A stretch of DNA of 64,000 nucleotides, from assembly GCA_011503125.2 (NCBI GenBank), contig WWBZ02000002.1, positions 1,302,001-1,366,000 of the forward strand. The letters are read 5' to 3'. Each line of letters starts with the position of its first letter. Position 1 is the stretch's first letter. This document shows, in pieces, positions 44,419 through 56,451 of this stretch. Below the pieces are notes generated by a model. That model was not told the DNA's origin. It was given only the letters and a program-made list of their open reading frames with translations, and ran no database searches. Origin of the DNA: Botryosphaeria dothidea (taxonomy: Eukaryota > Ascomycota > Dothideomycetes > Botryosphaeriales > Botryosphaeriaceae). Made by a program: the position numbers and the translations under genes.

Positions 44419-46097
44419 TGTGATGGTGCTTTCTGGGGAGTGAGAAGGCCGAAGAAAGCAGATGGAGTTGAAGGGGCAAAAAGAGCGGAATGGACCATCG
44501 GTTAACCCCAGAACCCTGGGGCAGAGCAGGGGTTTATGAAATGATCAGAGCCATCATAACAGGATATCCCGGACTGAGTTCGGGGATGTCGTGGGTCCAA
44601 GTCGAAGGAAAGGATCTTGATACGACCTCGGCCTCACAGCCTAGCTGGAGGATTCCCGGCGCTCGGGGGTTGAAGGAGCACCACTAGCTGGCCGGGATCC
44701 GGTTCAACTACCTCTTTGGGTAGAAAGCTCAGCCTGGAATCTCGCCTTGAAGTTGAACCAAGGCGCGTGGAAGCGGCTCGGCGCTTGCTTGTAAGCCATT
44801 GTGTCAAGTATTGGACGACGATTCGTTGGCAGTGACTGGCGTCTAGATCAGGCGACAGGGCAACGCTATTTTGACGCCATCCCGAGCGCTAGTGGCGGCC
44901 GGATTGCTGAGGAGCGGACCGACCACGCTCAAGCACTATACCTTAAACACAGGGATGATGAAAAGAGGTGAAAATTTATCTCGCTTGTCGGAACGACACG
45001 TGTGGGTCAATCGACAGATGTTCCTCTGCCATTAACTTAAACAGCAGGCTGCCCGCGAAGGACTGGCAGAGCAGATGTGGGACTGTAACCTTAATAGTCA
45101 CAACGGTGTCGTGAGATCTGGCTCCGCTTTCTACAAGTTTCAGATCGACGCGCGTGCTGCGGAAGCCCGTTGTGCGAATGTCCAATCCACGGTCTTGAAC
45201 AGGGCAATGGTTTGTCTGTGCAGCATGAAGCCAAGTGCTGATCGGACCGAGTCGGGTGGCGGCCCGCGCCCTCATGCCATTAGCTCTTTCTCTGGCTTCC
45301 CCAGGGCCCGGTAATAGCGTCCGGCAATGCCTCACCATCGCGGTCGGATGAACGGGCGGGTAGATCATCTCTACTTGCGTTGGCCCTGGGAATAATTCGC
45401 GGAGATGGCAGCCATACCTTCCCTGTTCCTGTCGAGCCTTACTTTTGTCAGGAGCTGGCGATCATGCGGGCATGAAATAGTGGACTCACACTATCCTTGT
45501 GGCCGCTCAGATCAGCAAGTATCCTCGTGCCTCGGCCCCATTTCAGTCACTTCCGTGAAGAAAAAATAATTGAAAATCGTTGACGAGCGATCCAATGAAC
45601 GGAGCGGCTTCCGAATTCCGCATTCCGTCCACATGGATTTTGCCTTGAATCTCCCCTTGGAATTTCAGAATAGGAGTCCATCGCCACTGCTGGACAGACT
45701 CAACCCGGCGCAATCGTGAAGACAGCCCGGTACTTCCAATGTTCAGCTATCATTGATTGCTCGCCCCAAGCCACATGGTAATCTTGCTTCGAATCCCTGT
45801 CGGTATATTAGCGAACTCAAGCGAGCTCTGGACGGAGTAGACGCTGCTCAAAGTTCCATTTGCTTATGTGCGACATGAAGCGCTCGCGCTTCTTCATCGC
45901 TTCCGTACCGAGTGCCGCATTTGTTGCTGCTGTATGGAAATTGGAGGCGTGTAGAAGGAACATTTAAATATTGTAAGGACTCTCTGAAATGCGATTTGAA
46001 AGAAAAAGGCGGTAAGGAAGTGTTGCTAGATGTCAAGACTTTTTAGCATTCTATTTGGTCGAACTGAATTTGTTACACATAATTTTCGGGCTCTTTT
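44419..46097. other. Intergenic, no gene seen
   Basis: The best frame (44976-45368 minus) has no motif and no codon pattern. The last 100 bases are AT-rich 3' flank of the sulfide:quinone oxidoreductase gene. Confidence 0.4.
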
Positions 46098-47441
46098 CTA
46101 CGTCCTCCAGCCCTTCGGTCCGCCCCAAGTACCCTTGACCATGGACTTGTAGTACACCCAAGGGAAGAAGTCCTTCTTCAGGTGGTAGAAGGCACGGCGA
46201 GGAGTTGCCTGGTCACCGAGCACGTTGGCGAACGTCTCCTTGGGCACACCTCCGTACTTGAATTCAGCAAGCAGCACCTTGCCGTACTCGGTCAAGAGCG
46301 GGCAAGAGGTGTAACCGTCGTACGTCGCGTCGATCTCCTTGCCCTCCATGGATTGCAACATGTTCCGGACAAGAACTGGCGTCTCAGCAGTGACGGCCGC
46401 CGCCGTCTTGGAAGTGGGCAGGCTGGACGCGTCACCGGCAGACCAGACGTTGGGGTACTTCTTGTGGCGAGTAGTGCCGTTGTCAACATCGACGAATCCA
46501 GCGCCGTCCGCCAGCGCGCTGTTCTTGACGAAGGCATATGGTCCCATCTTGGGTACGACGTGCAAAAGATCGAACTTCTTCGTGACCTGCTCCTGCCCAT
46601 CAGGACGGGCGAAAGTGGCCTGGTTGCCGTCGATGGCGACAAGGTCATGCTGGAACAATCCCTCAACGCCCCTTTCCTTCCTCAGCTGCTCGAGCTTGGC
46701 ACTGTACTTGGGCACACCGAACATGACAGGAAGGCCAGTTGCGAAGCTAATCTTGATAGGGGAAGCGGAGGGGTTGCTCGGGTTGTAGAGGCCTGCCCGC
46801 TTCCAGTGGTCCAAGGCGAGCCACATGGCCTTCTGCGGGGCGCCCGCACACTTGATCACACCAGAGGGAGCAGTGAAGATGGCGTTACCCTTCTGGAGCT
46901 TTTGCCACGTGCGGAAGACCTTATCGCAATAGTCGTAGCCATAGATGGACGAGACGAGAGAATCCGGGTTGGCCAGAGCCTCGGGCAAGCCCTTGATGCT
47001 ATCGAAATTAACGCTGATGCCGGGAGCAACAACTAGCTGCTCGTAGTTAACTTTGTCGCCATTGGCCAGCGTGACAAGGTTGTCCTCGGGAGAGAAGGTG
47101 CCGACGCTCTCGTTGTAGAACCTGAGCTTAGGATCGATCAAGCTCTTGAGTGGTCTGCGGAGCTCCTCCTTGTTCTTCAGACCACCGCCAACCAGAGTCC
47201 ATCCAGGCTGGTAGTGGTGCCACTCGGCTGGGTCGATAACAGCGATGTTATCTTGAGCAAACTTGCCAGATCGAAGCAGCTGATGGCTGATGGCCAGGCC
47301 GGCAGAACCGCCACCAATGACGACGACCTTGTGATTCCGAGCAGCAGAGCTGACGGGCGAAACTGTTGCGTAATTGCGGAACGCGGGGGTGACCGAGCGC
47401 CCGGCAGTGCAAGCTACCGACGTTGCGCAGCTACGAAACAT
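46098..47441 (-). CDS. Sulfide:quinone oxidoreductase, mitochondrial
   Basis: A single exon encodes 447 residues from the ATG at 47441. The open frame continues to 47564, but the chosen start begins a classical mitochondrial presequence (MFRSCATSVACTAGRSV..., Arg/Ser-rich, no acidic residue). The FAD-binding GGGSAG lies at residues 43-48. Family landmarks follow: DPAEWHHYQPGWTLVGGG, SGVIKCAGAPQKAMW with one catalytic Cys, VWSAGDASSLPTSKTAAAV, and GYTSCPLLTEYGKVLLAEF with a further Cys. It oxidises hydrogen sulfide and passes electrons to ubiquinone on the inner mitochondrial membrane, as for yeast HMT2 and animal SQOR. It is unrelated to its immediate neighbours. Confidence 0.93.
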   Translation of the reverse strand: MFRSCATSVACTAGRSVTPAFRNYATVSPVSSAARNHKVVVIGGGSAGLAISHQLLRSGKFAQDNIAVIDPAEWHHYQPGWTLVGGGLKNKEELRRPLKSLIDPKLRFYNESVGTFSPEDNLVTLANGDKVNYEQLVVAPGISVNFDSIKGLPEALANPDSLVSSIYGYDYCDKVFRTWQKLQKGNAIFTAPSGVIKCAGAPQKAMWLALDHWKRAGLYNPSNPSASPIKISFATGLPVMFGVPKYSAKLEQLRKERGVEGLFQHDLVAIDGNQATFARPDGQEQVTKKFDLLHVVPKMGPYAFVKNSALADGAGFVDVDNGTTRHKKYPNVWSAGDASSLPTSKTAAAVTAETPVLVRNMLQSMEGKEIDATYDGYTSCPLLTEYGKVLLAEFKYGGVPKETFANVLGDQATPRRAFYHLKKDFFPWVYYKSMVKGTWGGPKGWRT

Positions 47442-49414
47442 TTTCAGGCACCAAGACGATGAGACGACGCTACGGGCCGCGATAAAAGAGAAAACAAATT
47501 GAGAAGACAGCGAAAAAGAGAGGAGATGAATAAGACCGTGAGCGAGAGTTCCAAAGCACGTCAATCCAAGCCTTCGTGACGTACACGTAAAAAGATGGGT
47601 GTCGTCGTGAGATGGCGAGAGTCAGGCCATAGTGTTGAGTTTTTGCATGGAGCTAGGCTGTAGGCGGTATCCGCTAAACCATAAGTAGCTGGCTGCCGCC
47701 TTCTTCGCTTACAAGCCGATTACCTAATTCGGCCCGTCGCACTGACTCTCTCCCTCAAACACACAAGAATTCAATCGATTGTTGAAAAGATATGTGAGCA
47801 TAAGCAACAGCAGATGCTGCTGGTGGATGTGCGTGCAAACAGGGGAGCACACGCCATTCAGAGGCAGGGAAGCTCGAAAAGTGTATGGTCACATCATTTC
47901 GAAGTCCATTCTCAAACCGCGGTTGCAAGGCGCGCGTTCAGAATGTCGCTGCTCCGCAACAACGGTGCGTCGATTGCGATCAGGCTTTATTGATGTAATT
48001 AAAGCTCGTTGCATGCTGCAAAGGTTAGCTCATGATGCATCACGAACCAAAATAGGAGCTACCGCGCGTGCTCGCCCGTGGCTTACGCAAGATAAGCAGT
48101 GCCACGGTACATCCCCACGACTGTACCAGGTGATTTGTGGAATTTAAATTGCTTGATGATGACTGCCTAGAGGCGAACTTAGCATCAGTGCTCTCAATTT
48201 TTGGTAGGCGATTACCCCAACTACCGCGACGGAACCTCTCCGCAAGGCTGTTGTCTCACATTTACCTGCAGACAGCAACGCTGTGCTCAGCTGAACCTTT
48301 CAAGGCTTTTGAGCCGTCTTGACTTTGTTCGATCATTACGACGGGTGTTCATTCTACCAACGCCATTCCATTGTCACACTATCGTTTGATGAGCCTTTGA
48401 GTCCAATGGAAACCTGTTCTCCTTTCATATGTTTAATTTCCTGAATCTTTTATTGGCGTATATTTTAGCAGTGACCAATAAGTCTTTACTCAGACAACAC
48501 TACTGTACGTCCTGAGGTCGAAAAAGATTCTGGATGAAAAGTCAAGCGTTCCAGCGGAAAGCACACAGAAATAGCCTAATATGCATTGGACCCACCACGG
48601 CTTGATGCATCTTGCAGGGATCAATTACTGGTTCAGAATCAGGCAAACGGGCGCTACCCGCGATATCTGCAAAGTAAGCAAGCATAGCCTCGGCGGATGC
48701 AACTGAGCAAGTTACGCTCTTCGCCAGATCCGTCTTGTCTGACACATGTGCGCGGCGGCGGAGCCTCTAAGCCTGGGTGATCTGGACCCTGTTGGGCAGG
48801 AGCACCACAATCCAATATGACTCCGTTGATGCCGATTGTGGAGGGAAGGACGATGCGTAGCCTGATATGCATATGTAATGCAATCCTCCCGCTCAGCTGA
48901 ATCCTCCAATTTCTTGAGGCCGCGCGTCTCAATGACAACACGCTCGTATATCATACCTGCATCGAGTAACTAGCCGGGGAATGACAAATGCATTGTCGTG
49001 GGCGCTCACTTACCAGCAAGGATTCCCGCGGTACATGAGGCAATTTTAGAGCTGATCGAACATACCGTGACACATGTTGTAGGATCTTTCCGGACAATAC
49101 AGATTTCCGCTCGTCTGTGCAGGATCAATTCGTATAGATTAGTTCGCTTCAAGCAGGCCACCCATTCCTTCTCCAGAGATTAAACAAATGTCCGTCCTTG
49201 CTCGGTCGGACGATTGATATTAAACGAATGTTGTAACTAACGCAAGACACAATCATAGTTGATGGACATAAACGGGAGAAAAGAGCGGAATTTCGAATAG
49301 GAGGCTGGTGGCAAGAGTAGGTGGTCGACAGAGGGAAGAAAAGCTAGAAAAAGGAAGAAGAACGTTAAAGAGCAGGAGCAGCTCGTGCTCATGCGAAAGA
49401 CCGAATATGTTGCA
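47442..49414. other. Gene-poor stretch, nothing convincing
   Basis: The first part is the promoter of the sulfide:quinone oxidoreductase. The rest has only short frames on both strands with no motif. Confidence 0.35.
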
Positions 49415-51813
49415 TCAGATGACACAAATTGTGTACATCGTTTTGCGTGAAATGCACCGTACCTCTTCTGGTTCGTCTGAAAGTTCAAGCATTTGGTCTT
49501 GAGCTTTCATATCTGTGTGAGCAGAAAGTTTTGCAACCCCGACCCGCTTGAACGTCCCTTTACCCCATTTTTCGTCTTTGAACTCTTTCAACAGGAGACA
49601 GAACAAGTACTGGGAGTTCTCTGGATCTTTGCGATATCCTTTGGCAACCGGCATGTAGTAGATACTGGTATATCCTCCAGAGACGTCGGCATCTGCTTGT
49701 GGGCTATCCAAGTAAACGTTGATGTGTTGCTTCTCATTCGATGGGCGTGATGCCAGACGCCAGCCACAGAGATTACCTGTTTTGCGGCGCAGTTTCTCCA
49801 AGATAATACGTCGCAAGTTTTCCTCGATGCGCAGGTAGCAGCCTTCCTTGACCAACCCGTACGGATTATCTTTGCGGGGGCGGACGATTGCGACCTCGAC
49901 GACCTTGATCAAGATATCCTTATCGGTGATCTCGCCATAGGCAATGTGCTGTCCCTGTTCCAGTTCCACGGAGGCCCAAGAAAAAGATGGGGCACGGTAA
50001 GCTTCGGGGCGCGAACATAAGTAGTGGAACCCGTTGTCCCGAAATATTGGCTCGACGCGTCACAGGAGCTGGCTTGCTAAACAGTCTTTCCACATCCCGG
50101 CGATGTACTCAGATTCGATGTACTCATTCATTCTCTTGGCAATTCCTGGAAGAGCGATGAGTTTGTCTCCCGGTACAGTGAGCGCAGTCACTGAATAGAT
50201 CTTCACCACGTGCTTCCAAATTTCGTACGCGTATCTTTTATCGCCGAGATGCTCGTCTGGATCAAAAACACCCAGCCTAGAGCATCGAAGCTTTTCCCCG
50301 TCTGGCACGGGTAAAAGGCCCTTCAGATTGGGTTTTGAAATGATGTTCCCGGATCCGATATAAGGGCTGCTTACTGTTTCTGGTCGGCTTTCGGTAGCCC
50401 GGAAGCAAGAACATTCCCAGGCAACTTGGAACTTGCAGAAGTGAAGAACTCGTGGCGCCATCAGTCTTTCCTGGAGAACCCACCCGCGTTTGTTGACTGG
50501 AGCATTTAGGACATATCTGTCCCAGAATGTAGCGTCAGTCACGCGACAAACTTGGAAACGGTCTTTCCCCGCCTGGATTCCAGGAATGCCGTGCAACTTT
50601 ATTTTCATTTTCTTCTCCCACAAATCTTTCGGTTGACGCCAGCGGTACATCCCTTCGTCGCTGTTTTCGGCTGCAGTGGCTGATATGTTCAAGAATGAGT
50701 TGCCGTAGATTTGATCCATTTCTGATGATTGACCCAGCCAGTCCGCGTTTTGTTGGTCACCGCTTTGGATGATACACAAGGCATCGATCCAAATGTATCG
50801 AATGCCATGAGCGAGGCGCGAGGCGAAGTCTATGGCATTCTGCAAGGTCAGAGGCAATTCACTGACTTTGAAACCTCTGTGAAGATCATCAATGTTGTCT
50901 TCCCTGAGGCGGAGATTCTGGTGGCCGCGATGCTCTTCGCGCTCGCGTTTGGCTGCTCCCCAACAGTAGCTCAAAGTCACGTACTGACGGTCGATTGCTG
51001 GTATATCATGCAACTGAGTTTTCTCCACCAGATACACCAACTTCTCCGAGGTTTCCGTTCCTTCTCCTCCTGTTGGTCCTTTTACGTTTGCAGGAATGTA
51101 GTCTCGCAGGTCCAGAAGCCTTTGGGGAAGAAATCCTTTGTCTCCACTTTCGCGGTCTTCGTAGCATTTGCACCTGTCAAGCCATTTGTTTGCAGTCTCG
51201 ACAACCTCGGGAGAGCCCTGGTAGTTCGTTTCTGGGATCTTAGATATTTCTTCATCTTCACCTGTCGTCATATATGTTAGAGAAAAGTGTACAGTATGAG
51301 GGTAAAATAATTTGGCGACGCTGGTAGGGTCAAATTTGGTGAAGTAGCAAAATCATCTGAATAATCCAAAATTGATAGTGAAATCAATTTTGAGTCTGGG
51401 TGAATGTTTCAATTCTTCGACGATCATCCCGGTGACAGAAAAATTTGTAACGAGCAGATTCAGATTCACTTACAGGCCTTCTCAAGGAGGAAAGTTCCAA
51501 GTTTGTCACCATCTCTCTTTGACATGATATCAAGACGATAGGTATCGTTCAGTTTCTGAACAAGAGAGAGACCCGCTCGAAGAGGGAATATGGCGTCGCC
51601 TTGCTCAAAAGCGCTATCGCGCCTGCTATTTCCTTCGGTCTGTTGCGGTTCTTCCACTCCATAGAGGACTCTCTGACAAATGAGGCATGAATTCGCCGCA
51701 GAAATCTTCAATTCTTCAAGACTTTTGTGGTGATCGAATAGCAGGTCATGGGTTCCGTACCAATGGTAGTTTTTCTGATCGTGCAGCATGCAATAGCAAA
51801 CTGGACAGTCCAT
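49415..51813 (-). pseudogene. HET-domain (heterokaryon incompatibility) gene interrupted by an in-frame TGA
   Basis: Exon 1 (51813-51474) and the following exon from 51261 are joined by a 212-nt intron (GTAAGT...CGACAG, branch CTCTAACAT) with matching phase. The HET domain has YVTLSYCWG, LPLTLQNAIDFASRL, RYIWIDALCIIQ, SEMDQIYGNSFLNISATAAE and RGWVLQERLMAPRVLHFC in the usual order. After WKDCLASQLL the frame hits TGA (50060-50062), then continues without shift as RVEPIFRDNGFHYLC and YRAPSFSWASVE to a stop at 49415. HET proteins read LLW at that point, so TGG has become TGA. The rest looks undamaged, suggesting recent loss or an allele polymorphism. The truncated product would keep the whole HET domain. 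HET proteins mediate allorecognition cell death in fungi. Confidence 0.85.
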
Positions 51814-52478
51814 GTTGGCAGGCTCTCGTTGACGGAGAAAATCTCGCTAGCTTTGGGCCGATGAAAGTGGTAGGTGAGCTAAGTTCTGACATGGAAACAG
51901 TCGCATGATCCGAAGTCCTCTCAGCTGCAAGCCACATAGCTCAGCCAAGTGGACGGTCACCTGTGCACATTACAGAGGCATTCACCGCGCGTCTGGAATT
52001 GATCAGCAGCCGATTATCTCAAAAGATGGTTACCTGCAAAGGCAGGTGCTACAGATCGTCGTATCAAAATCCGCAGCAACGTTTGCTTGCTGCGGGGTCA
52101 GCTTTCTGCATCATGTCGCGCTCGCGCTACGCCCCCAATAACGCCCGCATGCGACCTGAGCCCGGAACATTCCCTTGCAACAGCTGTAAATTGACAGAGA
52201 CTACATATTTGGAGCATCAAATCCATGATAGTGGGCTTTTTATTGCATACGCGTTACATGGTGGTGCTTCTGTGATGTAACACATTTTCATAGCCCCTCA
52301 ATTGCAGCGACTCCGCCTCAACCTAAGCCTCGTTGGTGTCTACAGGTTACGGTGGATGATCATTTCTGCTATAGTTATAAGGAGTCATTTTCACGACTCT
52401 TGGTAATTTGCCAAAGGTCTTCGTTCCGTGATCTCCTCAGAACATCACATTCAACAACGTTACCCCTCGTTTCCGAAG
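51814..52478. other. Divergent intergenic region
   Basis: Separates the HET pseudogene (minus) and the Nudix gene (plus). No gene seen. Confidence 0.45.
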
Positions 52479-53369
52479 ATGGCCGCAACTTTTGATCTTT
52501 CCAAATTCGAGCCAGTTGTTCCAGTCACCTTGACAGAAGCAACTGTGGCGGCTGGATTAACTCAGGAGAAGCTATTGAACTTCCACGCTTTCAGTCAGTG
52601 GTGCGACACGATCAAGGATTCCCTGTCTCGACAACATACCGACAGTCAGCATCCTTTCCACGAAAAGCCGTATGCCCTGCGAACTGTTACCGTCAATTCA
52701 GTAACTTTTTTTGGTCCTGTCAAAGTTGGTTTCATCAAATTCGATGCGAAAATCTCCAACGAAGACAACAGCGAGCTTCCAGGAACTACATTCATGCGCG
52801 GCGGCAGTGTTGCCGTGCTCATGATTCTCAGACCAACGGATTCTATCCACGAAAGATTTGTTGTCATGACCGATCAAGCTCGAGTGCCTGCCGGAAGCCT
52901 GTCATTCCTGGAGATACCAGCAGGAATGATAGATTCAAGCACGGGCACGTTTACAGGCACTGCTGCAAAGGAGATTCAAGAAGAGACGGGCATAAAAATC
53001 CTGGAAGAGGAATTGATCGACATGACGGCGCTCGCTCTAGAGGATTCGAAGTCTTCAGAGCATTTGCAGAAAGCTATGTACCCGAGTCCCGGCGGCTGCG
53101 ACGAGTACATCCCATTGATGCTTTGGGAAATGGTGATGGACCGCATAAGCATCGAGGATCTCAGGAACAAGCTTTCTGGGTTGCGGTTTAAAGGAGAGTT
53201 GATCACGCTCCGGCTTAGCAAGTACGAAGACTTGTGGAGGGAGGGAGCAAGAGATGCAAAGACGCTTGCTGCGTGGGCGCTCTATGAGGGGTTGAATAGA
53301 TCCGGGAGACTGCAGGAGGAGAAAGATAAGAGAGAAAAGGCTAGAACTCAACAACGTGCCGAGGTTTGA
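52479..53369 (+). CDS. Nudix hydrolase, ADP-sugar pyrophosphatase-like
   Basis: A single exon encodes 296 residues from the ATG at 52479, in the context AAGATGGCC; a further in-frame ATG at 52428 seems less likely. The Nudix box spans about residues 149-171 (AGMIDSSTGTFTGTAAKEI then QEETGI). It keeps the EExG metal-binding glutamates but has Lys where the consensus has Arg. Upstream RGGSVAVLMIL and VVMTDQARVPAG match the Nudix beta strands of ADP-ribose/ADP-glucose pyrophosphatases. After the domain come SPGGCDEYIPLMLW and a charged helical tail (EEKDKREKARTQQ). It probably hydrolyses a nucleoside-diphosphate sugar to a sugar phosphate and NMP in the cytosol. Confidence 0.85.
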   Translation: MAATFDLSKFEPVVPVTLTEATVAAGLTQEKLLNFHAFSQWCDTIKDSLSRQHTDSQHPFHEKPYALRTVTVNSVTFFGPVKVGFIKFDAKISNEDNSELPGTTFMRGGSVAVLMILRPTDSIHERFVVMTDQARVPAGSLSFLEIPAGMIDSSTGTFTGTAAKEIQEETGIKILEEELIDMTALALEDSKSSEHLQKAMYPSPGGCDEYIPLMLWEMVMDRISIEDLRNKLSGLRFKGELITLRLSKYEDLWREGARDAKTLAAWALYEGLNRSGRLQEEKDKREKARTQQRAEV

Positions 53370-54608
53370 CAGCTTTCTGGTGTTCGGGGTAAGCGTGTGC
53401 TTAAAACTGTCATTATGAAGATACGCAGGATTAGAGCCCACCGGTGAATTGATAGGTTGGTAAACTAAGTCCCAGAGCGTCTCAGGTGAAGGATGAAGCG
53501 ATAGGGGCGTCACAATGATTTTCCGATTTACTTGCCCCTCTTTTTACTTTCGGGAGGAGAAGAAGTCGGTTTTAATTAGCAATTGCTCGTAGCATTATGG
53601 CAAGTCAATAAAAATTTATCCTCATGGATTTGACCTTAATATGAACTGCATTCAAGACAGCGATTAATATATTACATGCGCAACGAGCTGGAGTTGCGTA
53701 ATCCTCTCGTGTGGCCCCTGGCTTGTTGTGGCCGAATATATAAATGGCTTGCTTCATAATGGTCCGAAATGCTTGTGTGCCATTGCCTCATGCATGTAAG
53801 AAACTAGTTCTCACTTATTCTTCTTGAATTCAAATATAGGAATCAATTCGCAGAACTCTCCGCGAAATAAGTATAACGTGCTTCATAGTCTACTCCGGTG
53901 CGTAGACTATTTCGCTGCAATCACGAATCCAAGAAACCTGTTCTGTCTCAAACTTCACGTCAAATCTCTTTCGAAGTTCAGTCAATTTTAACTCGGCATT
54001 CTTGTTTGTTGTTGTTCTCTCAAACTCCCCAGAAATCTAATTTGCGCTTCCTTTTTATCGCGACGGAAACATGCAAGAACAGCATAACCGTACTGGAGCC
54101 TAGGCAAATCCGATTATTCAAGTTGCATTCAGATTTTGGGTCTAAACGAGTCAAGGGAGACCTACTATACCCCCACCAAACAGACACGAGAGGCTCCACT
54201 TTAGCCAAAAAGTATAAACTAGGCATCCCAAGTGAATCATAGTGAAGCGACTCTACCGCACCTGCTAATGAGAATATCTCGCTTTATCATACACATAGAG
54301 CCTATATATATGACCTTGTGATGGCTTGCATCCGGTGCACTCGCGGAAATGCAGTGGCATTACTATCTACGAGAAGACTAAGCTAAAGAGAAAAGGAAGC
54401 AAGGTTTTAAGCAAGATAGCGCTGCTTATATATCTCTCTAGGGTTCCTTTTGCTGGTAGCGAGTTGCAGAGTTTTCTTGTTGAGCTTCAGGGTCCTCTCA
54501 ACCTAAGGTCTCGCCGCAGGATCCATCCAAGGCACCCTCAGGGTTCAAACCGTAACAGACCTACCTATAATAAGCTCATTAAGGTCGTTGCTTCCAGCCA
54601 ATTATATA
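53370..54608. other. Intergenic, AT-rich, no gene seen
   Basis: Only short frames occur. GC content falls towards the transposon. The segment 54300-54600 may belong to an older repeat, but I cannot identify it. Confidence 0.4.
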
Positions 54609-54681
54609 CCTTAACGTGTTTCACCAGTGAGCTGCGCACCCCAGTGAGCTGCGCACCCCACAAACCCAAGACGCGTCTTCG
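54609..54681 (+). repeat. 5' terminal inverted repeat with two 17-bp subrepeats
   Basis: It pairs with 56378-56451. It holds two adjacent copies of AGTGAGCTGCGCACCCC (54625-54641 and 54642-54658), which may be transposase binding sites. It is the less mutated of the two ends. Confidence 0.85.
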
Positions 54682-56377
54682 CACGAAAACAAACATGGCA
54701 CCACCACAACTTTCTTAATTACTCTAAAAAGAAGCGAGGTTAGCTCTTGCTTCCTAAGCCTTGTAAAGAAACCTAAATCAAAGCCGGCGCGCTCTAGGAC
54801 GGTCGTACGGTGTTCCGGAATTAACCCTACGGACGCGTCTTCGTGGCACCCAAGCTAGATATGAGTTACCCTTAACTAAACGAAAGCTAAAGCTATCCGA
54901 AGAGCAAGCTTTAGTTAAATAGATCCTAGGCCTGGATCGACGAGGATTTCCTCCCTAGATAATCGACGTGCGAAGAATGGCAGACTCTTTACTCGCCGCG
55001 CGCGGCCACGATCCCTTACCTTAACCAGTTGGTAAGAACTGGGTATCTCGCTTTATCGACAACCAGCCTGAGCTTAAAACGAAATAGAATCGAAAGTTCC
55101 ATTTATAACGCGCAAAATATAAGGATCCGGACGCGATTAACGCGTGATTTAAGCGCGTTTAAGAGACGCGTCGGTCGTATAGCATTCTCGACGACGATAT
55201 TTACAACTTTAATAAGATAGGATTTATAATAGGTATAGTTGCGATATCTAAAGTAGTTATAAGCTCCGATACGATCGGCCGAGCGGTCGTCGTATAGCTA
55301 GGAAACCGGGAGTAGATAATAACGATTAAGGGTATTAACGCCTCCGGCTAGGCGATTCCGCTATTCGTTATTCTCGTAGGAAAGATATACTAGTTAAACT
55401 AGTATCGAGGACTACCGGCTAATTAGGTAATTACTATAAGCGATAACGGCTAGACGATAGATTAGCTAGGTCTTAAATAGATTAAGTATTTTAATACGTA
55501 CACGGAATCTCGCACTAAGGGAACCTACCGTCTACTTATCCTCGACGGCTATAGTAGCTACGCAACGCCCGAATTCGACTAGTACTATATAGTAAATAAT
55601 ATCGTTACGCTCTATATACCTGCGTATACGTCGTATCTTCTCTAGCCGCTTAACGTTAGCTATTTTTCTCCTCTTAAGCGCTCGTACAATTAGAAGATAT
55701 AGGAAAGCGTCCGCTAGGGAATCTACTATATCGATAAAGATAATTTTCTTACGATATACTTAAGGGTACGCCTATTAGTCTTTACGGATTAAAATATTAG
55801 AAGCGGATTCCGAGCTATAGGGCTTATACCGTACGATCTATAACGCGTCTTATCGTCGCTTACCGTTACTAAGATACCCTCTCTACTAGGGACGGCGAAC
55901 GGATAGGCACCTTAATAGACGTTAGAAATACCTTATACTTTAGCTTAGCTAGAGTAGTAGACTCGACTTATACGGGAGCTTATCTAGCGCTAATCCTAGA
56001 GCCCGATAAACTAAGTATTTAGCTAACTTATTAAGAGATATTAGATAGCGATATATTTAGCTATAATACTTATAAAGGAGAATTCGGAGCTTCGTGCGGC
56101 TAATTAACGACGAAAATAAAAGTAGTAATACCGCCGAAGGTATATCGTATAGAAAGGCGCTTTATAGGCTTAGTAGGGGTAGTTCTTAGTTTAAAGGATA
56201 GAAAATAGGGAAGAAGAGGCTGATTAACGGGAATCGATAGCTATACGATAACGTGCACCGCCGACGTATAGTAATTATTATTTATAAGGCTATACGATTC
56301 GGCGCTATCCTAAGATTTAAAGAGCGGTTAGATAGGGTTTTTAATTAAATTTAAGGCGTTATAGTAGAATATTTATA

Positions 56378-56451
56378 CGAAGACGCGTCCTGGGTCTAGT
56401 AGGGTGCGTAGCTTACTAGGGTGCGCAGCTTACTAGTAAAACACATTAACG
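56378..56451 (-). repeat. 3' terminal inverted repeat, with CpA-to-TpA changes
   Basis: The reverse complement matches the 5' repeat, including both subrepeats. Several differences are CA to TA or TG to TA (for example TTTCACCAGTG against TTTTACTAGTA), the RIP signature. Confidence 0.85.

Larger units (their letters stand above)
54609..56451 (+). mobile_element. Fot1/pogo-type DNA transposon, complete but inactivated by RIP-like mutation
   Basis: Terminal inverted repeats of about 73 bp bound a 1.84-kb element, with TA immediately left of the 5' end; the right-hand target duplication is not clear. Inside, from about 54880 to 55900 on the plus strand, one continuous frame matches the pogo/Fot1 transposase, with a CENP-B-type N-terminus (RRGFPP, DVRRMADSLLAARG, VGKNWVSRF) and a DDE domain (GTYRLLILDGYSSYATPEF, FSPLKRSY, NIRSGFRA). 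The frame is full of TAG/TAA at positions where family members have Trp or Gln. The first catalytic Asp (YNFNKIGF) and the third (PLNVSYF) have become Asn. All of these are G-to-A or C-to-T changes, as RIP produces. Confidence 0.88.

Noticed and set aside
45775..45815. TTCGAATCC resembling a tRNA T-loop (B box)
   Set aside because: No matching A box or cloverleaf could be placed upstream at the right distance.
54530..54570. GGTTCAAACC resembling a Pol III B box
   Set aside because: The upstream A-box-like sequence does not fold into a tRNA; probably chance or an old repeat.
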